Part shown: in pieces, positions 56,049-64,000 of the stretch
Layout of the letters: every line of letters begins with the position of its first letter
Numbering within the stretch: the stretch's first letter is position 1
DNA from: Clytia hemisphaerica
Lineage: Eukaryota; Cnidaria; Hydrozoa; Leptothecata; Clytiidae
Length of the DNA: 64,000 nucleotides
Assembly (NCBI GenBank): GCA_902728285.1
Contig: CACVBU010001044.1
Location: 934,039 to 998,038 of the forward strand
Reading direction: 5' to 3'
Translations under genes and position numbers: made by a program
The notes under the pieces: generated by a model
Seen by the model: the letters and a program-made list of their open reading frames with translations, nothing else
The model's database searches: none
What the model was told of the DNA's origin: nothing

Positions 56049-57875
56049 TATGTAAAAAATAAATAAATAAGTAAATAAAAAAAATCTTGGAGAAGGAAGC
56101 TACAATTGTTAGGAAAAAGCCTAAAATAAAGCACTGCTAAACCTTCCAGTTTCGTTAAGAAATTCAACAACAGAACAAAGAATAGATTTATTTAGATTCG
56201 AAGTCAAACTTTCATCCCCATATAATAAAAGCCGACAGAAAAAGGAGGTTAAGTGGATGAAAAACAATGCTTAGGGTCTGAAGTTTGTCGAACAAAGATT
56301 GTCTTGCATGGGAATATATAGAGCAGTGCAGAAGAAAGTGCTGAGTGTTTTTAACAGAGTTAGTTCGGCAACCACAGAACTGATTTGAGATTGAGAACCA
56401 GATAACCGGAATATAAAAGACATTTTATAACGCACCAAAGCTCATGGGATTATACGTGTTTAGTAAGTATATATTTTACTTATTGATTTGACCTTTTTGC
56501 CCTTTTTAACTTTGTGGAACTTAGTAAAATTCCTTTGAGACTCTGCGGTAACAAACAGTGATTCACTGCAAAGTTACTAATGCTACAATTAGATTATTGG
56601 TATCTACATATTTTCAAAACTGTACGTTAAAATCAAATTACACCATAAAACCTACATTATTACACCTTAAAAACTACAAACATTGACCCCTTGTTCACAA
56701 CTAACTGAAACTGTGAAATTGCAATTCAGGTGCTGAAACATGATTCAATTGATAAAATACTTGCTAGAAATCCATTCCCAAAACAATATTTGTATTTTTC
56801 AGAATTTCATGCCCATAATGCTATTCGCCTTGGTTTTTTTGGTCAAAAAACGGCTTTAAATGGTTGAAACTTTTATTCATTTCATTTTTGACGTAATGTA
56901 TGTTACTAAAGTTTTTCTATATCTCCATCAAATTTTTGACATTTTGGTATGCAATATGACCATGTTTTGAGAAAGTTGATTTTCAGATTTAATTGGCCAC
57001 TACCATAAATGAGCTTTAAAATAGAACTTTGAGGGCCTTACGATTGATTTCTTTGGGGTGTAACAATGGAGAAGAAAATGATTTTTACACCTACCATAAG
57101 TATAGGTACGTAAAAAGTATAGGTTTTATGACGTCCAAAAAACTTGATTTTTTGAAGGAATTTTGATTAAAGTTGAGATTGTAAAAAAGTGAATTATACA
57201 AAACTAAATTAAGTTTGGTGGTTAAGAGTAGGAGTGGGCGGCTAAATATAATAGCATTTTTTTCAAAAATCTTCAAACTAAAATTTTGTGGGTTCTTTAA
57301 TCTATGCCTAGGCAGGATAAAAAAAAAAGCCTTTTTGTGACCCTACCTGATATTCGTCATTTTTATGAAAATCTCATTTCTCTCTTCATCTGTCATGTAA
57401 ATGCATATGTATATGCTTTTTGTTTAAATGTTTCAACGCTTTTGCATCTATTTTATTCCCAAATGACTTCTTTTGTACACTTTTTGGCCCAGCACGCAGC
57501 GCAATGGGCCTTTAAAACACAACTGGTCGAAAAAAATTGACTTTGTCGGGGCCTATGCACGCAGTTATCAATCGACGATTCTAGGCTAAAATCGAACTAC
57601 CTGAGTTTCTATTGTGCGCATGCGTAAGCAAAAACCACATATAATTAATACCTCCAACTTATATGGTCAAATCTTTCTTTCTTAATTAGAAGAAAAAAGT
57701 TTAAAGTAATTAAATCTTTATTGCTCGCCCGACTCGAGTCTATACATTGAAAAAATTCGCTCCTGTTGTATGGTGATTCTCAGTGGAAAAATATGCTGAC
57801 AGTGCCAACACTGCTGGGCCTTTACCTTTATCTCCAACAGCACCAATATGTATGTTTCGTAATGCTTTATTCTAG
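56049..57875. other. No supported gene
   Basis: AT-rich with short frames only. GTGCGCATGCG near 57615 and GGGGCCTATGCACGC near 57548 resemble ends of a short repeat. Confidence 0.4.
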
Positions 57876-58480
57876 ATATTGTTGCGAGCGTTAGCACAGC
57901 GGCAGGGATATCGGCTGCTAAAGCAAGAGTTGCAACTCGGGAAGTCTGCAAGAGAAAGTACGGTGACATCTATGAACTTAAACCACAAAACTCAATAAAT
58001 GAACCTGCAAAAAAGAAACCTCGTGCTTCTGACGACTATGAAATTTACCAAAACGTTTTACCGTCTGCAAAATCTGCAAACACATTCAAACACAAAAAGG
58101 CTCTGACTCAAGAGATTATTGCTGCTAAGGCTTTTGCTACCAAGAAGAATACGACAAAAGTAACATTACACTTTGACTCAACAGGCAGGAAACGTATTGA
58201 TGAAGATTGGCCTTCATTAATCTTTAACTTCAAGGACAATAATCCCCTTGAATGCCGAATGATATCATTGCGCCCTTTGTTCTTCGCCTACGAGAATAGA
58301 AAACAGATAGTCTCGTTGATTGTTGAAACTTTGAACAGATTAAGTAATGCTGTGGGTAAACTACAAGTTAACCCTTATGAACTATGGGGAAGAATTGAAT
58401 GCTTTGATGACGGACGCAGTCAGCAAAAACATTAAAATTTAGGAAGGTGTCGCCGAAGTAGTGAATTTATTTACGGTTCC
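57876..58480 (+). pseudogene. 5' part of a decayed multi-copy-type gene (unknown family)
   Basis: After an acceptor (TTTATTCTAG at 57875) a frame with no stop runs to 58435 (about 186 codons): VCKRKYGDIYELKP, KKKPRASDDYEIYQN, TLHFDSTGRKRIDEDWPS, RPLFFAYENRKQIVSLIVET. Near 58400 the sense continues in the next frame (ALMTDAVSKN) and meets a TAG. No enzyme motif is visible. From memory the pattern resembles a protein type present in many copies in cnidarian genomes; I cannot name it. The rest of the gene resumes at about 63245. Confidence 0.55.
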
Positions 58481-58599
58481 GAAAGACATGTCAAGAGAAA
58501 GTCGTTCTATAAATTACTAATTTGAAAGATTTTTGCGTGCTAATAAAAATGGTAGCTATTTCCGAACTCATCACACGTCTTTCAAGCTCTCTAGTATAT

Positions 58600-59075
58600 T
58601 CTCTAGTATATTTTATGCTGTGAGGGTGCAGCAAGAGTAATGTATTTTATGTCGTGAGGGTGCGGACAGAGTAATATATTTTATGCCGTGAGGGTGCGGC
58701 AAGAGTAATATATTTTATGCCGTGAGGGTGCGGCAAGAGTAATATATTTTATGCTGTGAGGGTGCAGCAAGAGTAATATATTTTATGCCGCGAGGGTACG
58801 GCAAGAGTAATATATTTTATGCCGGGAGGGTGCGGCAAGAGTAATATATTTTATGCCGTGAGGGTACGGCAAGAGTAATATATTTTATGCGTGTGCGGGA
58901 GGGTACGGCAAGAGTAATAGATTTTTTTTATGCCGTGAGGGTGCGGCAAGAGTAATATATTTTATGCCGTGAGGGTACGGCAAGAGTAATATATTTTACG
59001 CCGTGAGGGTGCGGCAAGTGTAATATATTTTATGATGTGAGGGTGCAGCAAGAATTTATGAGTAATGCTGTGAGG
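58600..59075. repeat. 34-bp minisatellite (ATTTTATGCCGTGAGGGTGC...)
   Basis: About fourteen units containing GTGAGGGTGCGGCAAGAGTAA with TATATTTTATGC spacers, varying at a few positions (GCTGTG/GCAGC pairs change together, so GCCG...CGGC or GCTG...CAGC pairing is kept in each unit). Confidence 0.9.
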
Positions 59076-59806
59076 GTGCAGTAAGAGATGACAATGCGAA
59101 GGTGCATTGATGAGTATTTCAGTAGAAAGCTTCTATGTAAATAAAGACTCCTTTCGGGCACTTACAAAACGAAAACTTTGTCGAGTATACCAAACGGATT
59201 TTTCGAGGCCCTTACGGTTTCCTCTACGACAGCCCAGCTAAAATTTGAGACAGCCTGGGCACCCAATTTTGACCACCGGGGTCTGGAGGTTTTTGTCCGG
59301 GGGGACTTGTATCAATCCGTTGTCTAAGTCAACAAGATAGCATGAAGATAACGGCTTCTATAAAAAAGCTCAAAGTAAGTGAATTTGATATAAAAAATTT
59401 AAAAGAAGTGCCTAAGAGGACCTCAATTTTTTTAATATCGGTTAATTGCTGTAAAGTAGGTGGTATTTATTCCATTTTGAAAGTAATATTTTAATTGGAT
59501 TGAGCCCACAGGGATTGGTAAAAGGAAATTAGTGTTTTTTATCAAAAGGAAAGTAGTTTTTTTTTATCAAGAGGAAAGTAGGGTATTTTTTCGAAAGGAA
59601 AATAGCGTTTATATCAAAGGGAAAGTAGTGTACTTTATCAAAATTAGGTTTATTTAGGACCTCAAGTATATTGACATTGATAACTGCTGTCTAACTTTTA
59701 TCGATAACTTCAATTTTGACGGTAGGCAAAGTACCATTTTCTTTCTCTATATCCCAGAGGAATTGGTGTATGAAAAAGATGTATAATTTCGTAGAATTAG
59801 GTCGTT

Positions 59807-60745
59807 TTAGGACCTCGAGTATCGGTAATTATTGTAATAGTGAGGTCTGTTAGCACAAAAATACTTCAGTTGGTGATTAAAGCATGAAATTTGGCACAGA
59901 TGATCCTTAGAGGGTCTAAAACTTAATTTTAAACAGTAACACCAAATTTTGCCACCTGGCCACCTGCCAGATGACGTCATCAGGTGGCTGGGCAAAAAAA
60001 TATTTTTTTGAAAATATTCAAAATCTGATTGTATCAGCGGAAAGAGCATGAAATGCTGATAAAAATTGAGGTATAAAACATGCCTTGAAAATCTTCCTAT
60101 CAAAAGTTATGAAGGTTTAAAGTTTTGTGATGACGTCATCATAAGCCATTCCAGGCAAAACCTAAAATACCGTAATAACGGAACTAGTTGACCAGATTTA
60201 GTGTTTTATACATGAATCCATGTCAAAATTTGAAGTTCCATCTGATGCTTGGGTCTAAACAACATAGGAAGGCTTAAAACATCCAAAAAAATTAGTTGGT
60301 TTGTACACTGTGCTCCTGAAGGGAGAACGCTGCGTTGATTTGCCTTGTAAAGCTCAAAATCTAAGTTTTAGTATTCTGTAGGATTTAAAGCTTTTTATTC
60401 AATTTGAACATCGGAATCGGAAAAAGCAATGAATTTTGATATGAATTCATGTATAAAACATGAAATTTGGTCAATTTGTACCAAAATTACGAGGTTTTTA
60501 AGTTTTGCCTGGAAAGGCTTATGATGACGTCATCAAAAAACTTTCAACCTCCATAACTTTTGATAGGAAGATCTTCAAGGCATGTTTTATACCTCAATTT
60601 TTATCAGCATCTCATGCTCTTTCCGCTGATACCATCAGATTTTGAATATTTTCAAAATAATAATTTTTTGCCCAGCCACCTGATGACGTCATCTGGCAGG
60701 TGGCCAGATGGCAAAATTTGGTGTTACTGTTTAAAACTAGTCATA
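59807..60745. repeat. Inverted repeat around TGATGACGTCATC
   Basis: The arm 59940-60110 (GCCACCTGGCCACCTGCCAG...) recurs inverted at 60550-60730. Both contain ATGACGTCAT next to CCACCTG and the phrase CATGAAATGCTGATAAAAAT or its complement. Confidence 0.8.
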
Positions 60746-60852
60746 GCTTTCACTAAATGCCCCCACATAAAGATCATGTCATGCACTTATAAAGCTTTAA
60801 TGCTTTAAAGATTAAACATTAAAAAATAATCAGGAATAATTGTTTGATTTAA

Positions 60853-60854
<2 letters not shown>

Positions 60855-60929
<75 letters not shown>

Positions 60930-60930
60930 T
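60855..60930. repeat. (TTGA)n/(GATT)n microsatellite
   Basis: About nineteen perfect or near-perfect TTGA tetranucleotides in a row. Confidence 0.95.
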
Positions 60931-63244
60931 ATTGATTGAGGCGTTTGCTTGAAAAAAAATTATATTCCATTATAAAAAAATACATACTTGAAGAATTCAT
61001 GCAGCTTAATAACTTAATAAAATTTAAGGAAAAGCTGGAAAAGCCTCTCAAAAATATATTTAAAAAGTTATGGTATCATTATCTTTCTGATTTTCACATC
61101 TCCTGTTTGTTTGTTTTTTCTCCTAGTTTCTTTCTTATAACGATACTGTATATGTCATGATTAATTATTCACTAAATAGACCTTTTCTAATAATGTCGCA
61201 GACATCTTAGATTGTAGGCAAAATATATGGACATACGCAGTGAATAAATCCACAAGGTAACCAATCAAAAATAGCTTGTTTTTTTCATTGGCTGCTATAT
61301 TTCAACATTTCTCTATTGCTACTTTGCCTAATAAACAATAGTCAAGAGGATACTGCGTATAAAATTTATCAAAAAGTTCTGCGCCATCTTAAGTTAGGTG
61401 AAATAGAAACTCACTTATCCTAGTTAAGGCCAGGGCTCCACTAGCTTACGCTGTGATTGCACTTCTCAAGCAAAATCTTCTATGTTGTTGGTCAAAAGAA
61501 AAGTAAAGGAATGCCATTGTGGTTCATTCAGACGTACAGTCGAGAAAAATTAAAATGCGCGGATTACAAATGTCGCGCTATTTATATATCCACGTGACCC
61601 TACTGGTCACGTGGTCAAACTGTCAATCATAATTTCTATTCCACGACACGCCTAAATTTCTTTTCAAGTGCATAGTCCTTTTTCATGATGCAATCTTTTC
61701 TCCAAGCTGATCGCAGCGCAGACAATGAAGAGACGTGCCTTCAGGAAGCTAGACTTTTTGAGTTTATAGCTAGCGATATACTTTCCCTTTATGGTGTTTC
61801 TGTATGACTGTCTGAGCTATTTCACCAAACCACTGGAGCGTAAGTTATTTAGGCTATCACAACTGCATGAAAAAGTTTAACGTGCACATGTAAAGTTTAA
61901 CGAGTAAACAAACTTTTTTCAGGTTTTTGAAAAAGATTTACCACACTGAAAAGACGTAAAAACACTCTAAGTGAGGTAAATTATTTTGAAGACCAAAAGA
62001 AAAAGTCAACCACGTTTGGATATTCAACTTTACATATGCGTACATTCATCTTTTTTGTACATTGCCGGTTGTTTTACTAGGTTAAGAAGGACTTTCTCGA
62101 GTTACGACCATATGGTATTTAAAGCTCAAGAAGCCCTGTAAACAATAAAGGTAGTTATCAATAAAATGACAGACAAAAATAAATTAGAGTTTGAACAAAA
62201 ATATCAAATGTACATTTGAAAACTTAAGCAAATTTCTTTAAAGATTCTGGAAAAAGAATTGAAATCATTGCTGAAGTGAATTTCTGACTAAATTACAGTA
62301 GTTAGTATTCAGTTTCAAAGACAAGAAACAAAATTTGACATATATACAAAACACTTTTTCATTTTTCCAGTCAAAATGAATCAGCTCATCATCATAACCA
62401 GTCTGCCATTTTGTTTGTTTTGATTTGCAGAAGTAATATTATAATCAGATGTAATTCGTGTTATGGTGTAATCACTATACTTTTTCTATAATTTGCATTT
62501 ATAACACTCGCTTCAGCTTTTCAATGCTAAATCAAAACTAATAAAATGTAATACGCAATAATGGTAATAGCATATAACGTACCATGAAAATATGTATAAC
62601 ATTTACCGCTGTATAATTTACCGCCATATTTTTGCGGAACACTTAATTGGCCGGAAAGCCGATTACGACGCAAACACAAAAACAAAAACAATTCGCAAAA
62701 AATCGAGATTCCAGTCCAATATATTGCGTGAAGCTATGAATGCCTCCTCAGTCGCTGCGCTCCTTGCGGGGGCAATTAAGTTTTAGACCCTCTAAGGATC
62801 ATCTGTGCCAAATTTCATGCTTTAATCACCATCTGAAGTATTCTTACGTTTTTATGTGCTACCCGACCTCACTATAAAGAATATGGTGTTTATTTAATTT
62901 TTACAGTATGCAAAAGTAACATTTTATTTCAAAGAAAAGTAGTGTTTTTTATCAAGGTGTATAATTTCGTAGATTAAGTTTCGTAGAATAATTTTTCGTA
63001 CAGTATTTATTTTTTTATCGTATTCCAGGTTGCCACGGGCCTTTTTCCCACGAGAGCCTTGAAACGCCTAACTACTAAACTAAATAAAAGGGTGCAAGCC
63101 TGTCTCAACAAATTATCTCGTTTTCACTTTCTTCATTTTCTTAGATTTTGCTTTTAAGGCCTTTAACAGTACTTGTGTTTTTTCTAAAGGATTAGTAAAT
63201 AAATAAGGTTATTTTCGGTTCAACGATTAGAAAATAACTTCAAT

Positions 63245-64000
63245 CTACTCACATACCCCATCATATTTTGTGCAAGTCACACACATCTGAGCGACTAGAC
63301 GCTGATAACCTAGTAACGCTGAGCCAAATCGAAACAAAGATCGGTCTCCGTGAATCCATTGTGTCATGTGAACCTCAGCTGAAGTCATTCCTTAGATCAA
63401 AGAAAAGCGTGACCGAGGCCGCACTAGAAGCCCTTCTGAAGCTAGTGGCTGTGACGGGAAGACAATACCATTGGCAGATGTATTCAATTTAGAGCTCGAG
63501 GAGACAGGTTTACACAAAACCATTAGGTTTTATAAAGAGAAAAGATTCATTAGATTAGGTTATCAAGCGGTGTCAGTCTACGATAGCCGTGAGGGCTTGC
63601 CGAATTTATCTAGAAAGTGACTTTATCATTGCGGGTTTTAAAGCACTGGCAAAATTTACATATAATGTAACCATGCCTTTCTTGAATTTCATCGAAAAGG
63701 CAGACCAAGAATCTTGTATAGAAGTTCTATCGAAACTTTGTACTGACCTTTCGAGCAAGAGGCTAGACACCCTTACTGAATACAAATTGATTGGACACAC
63801 GTGCATGTTGTCAAAGAAGGTCCAATTACTCAACTCGATACTTATTTATTAGACGAGATGTGCCTTCAAGCTGCTATTGGAGTTAAATTGCAGTGTAAGC
63901 AAGAGTACTGGGCTCCAGATGGGGAAAAACAAATCAACGTGCTACCAGAATTCATTCTCTCACAACGAGTGAAAGACAAAACCTGCCCACAAATAACATG
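63245..64000 (+). pseudogene. 3' part of the decayed gene split by the 4.8-kb insertion; runs off the window
   Basis: THIPHHILCKSHTSERLD opens at about 63245 and continues to 63450. Frame changes follow near 63450 and 63590, with stops near 63617 and 63850. Later segments read YNVTMPFLNFIEKADQES (about 63660) and TYLLDEMCLQAAIGVKLQC (about 63838), and the last is open to the window end. Protein type as in the 57876-58480 part; not functional as it stands. Confidence 0.6.

Larger units (their letters stand above)
58481..63244. mobile_element. ~4.8-kb insertion splitting the decayed gene, no identifiable transposase
   Basis: The two halves of the flanking pseudogene abut in sense across this interval. 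Left AATTTA and right AATCTA at the edges may be an eroded target duplication. It contains a 34-bp minisatellite, nested inverted repeats (59880-60110 against 60550-60745; 59869-59925 against 62785-62840), a (GATT)n run and a CACGTGACC...GGTCACGTG palindrome at 61591-61613. No long frame. It may be several nested insertions. Confidence 0.5.

Overview
The window is AT-rich, intron-rich animal DNA, probably from a cnidarian. The pointers are a CYP74-clan-like P450, GC-AG/GT-AG introns with short exons, a rhodopsin-type receptor fragment, DIRS-like, Ty3/gypsy-like and Penelope-like retroelement remains, and many TA-flanked MITEs. No species can be named from the sequence alone.
The most unusual part is about 3.3-22.1 kb, possibly extending to 24.3 kb. 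A multi-exon plus-strand gene with intact reading frames (3287-15764) encodes a superfamily 3 (SF3) helicase of the kind that replicates small DNA viruses, followed by a long S/T-P-rich acidic tail. Two small two-exon minus-strand genes lie with it (16402-17005 and 21464-21852). The block is bracketed by two multi-kilobase arrays of related ~370-bp units in opposite orientation (left about 3590-8080, right about 17100-21080). Each unit is packed with AAGCCG/CGGCTT-type words and a TTCGTTCTTTA palindrome. Just right of this is a decayed tyrosine recombinase gene (about 22329-24270, minus) with a zinc finger, a recombinase core and a Myb-like C-terminus. My reading is a large helicase-encoding mobile or virus-derived replicon whose arrays are candidate initiator-binding/origin sites. 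Membership of the recombinase is inferred from adjacency only.
Layout: 1-376 end of an unidentified gene; 377-3286 no gene; 3.3-22.1 kb SF3 element; 22.3-24.3 kb recombinase pseudogene; 25-26 kb receptor pseudogene split by a hairpin MITE; 26-32.5 kb MITEs, foldbacks and tRNA-like SINE pieces; 32804-37018 a four-exon coiled-coil gene; 37.5-39 kb two MITEs with target duplications; 39.5-43.05 kb DIRS-like element joined to a reversed Ty3/gypsy-like element (43.05-46.9 kb), both decayed and carrying MITEs; 47-48.5 kb MITEs and a ~178-bp tandem repeat; 49.7-50.4 kb Penelope-like remnant; 50467-51798 intronless P450; 52-57.8 kb repeats; 57.9 kb to the end a decayed multi-copy-type gene split by a ~4.8-kb insertion.
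The SF3 helicase, coiled-coil gene, P450 and two small genes have clean frames, so broken frames elsewhere probably reflect real decay rather than poor sequence.
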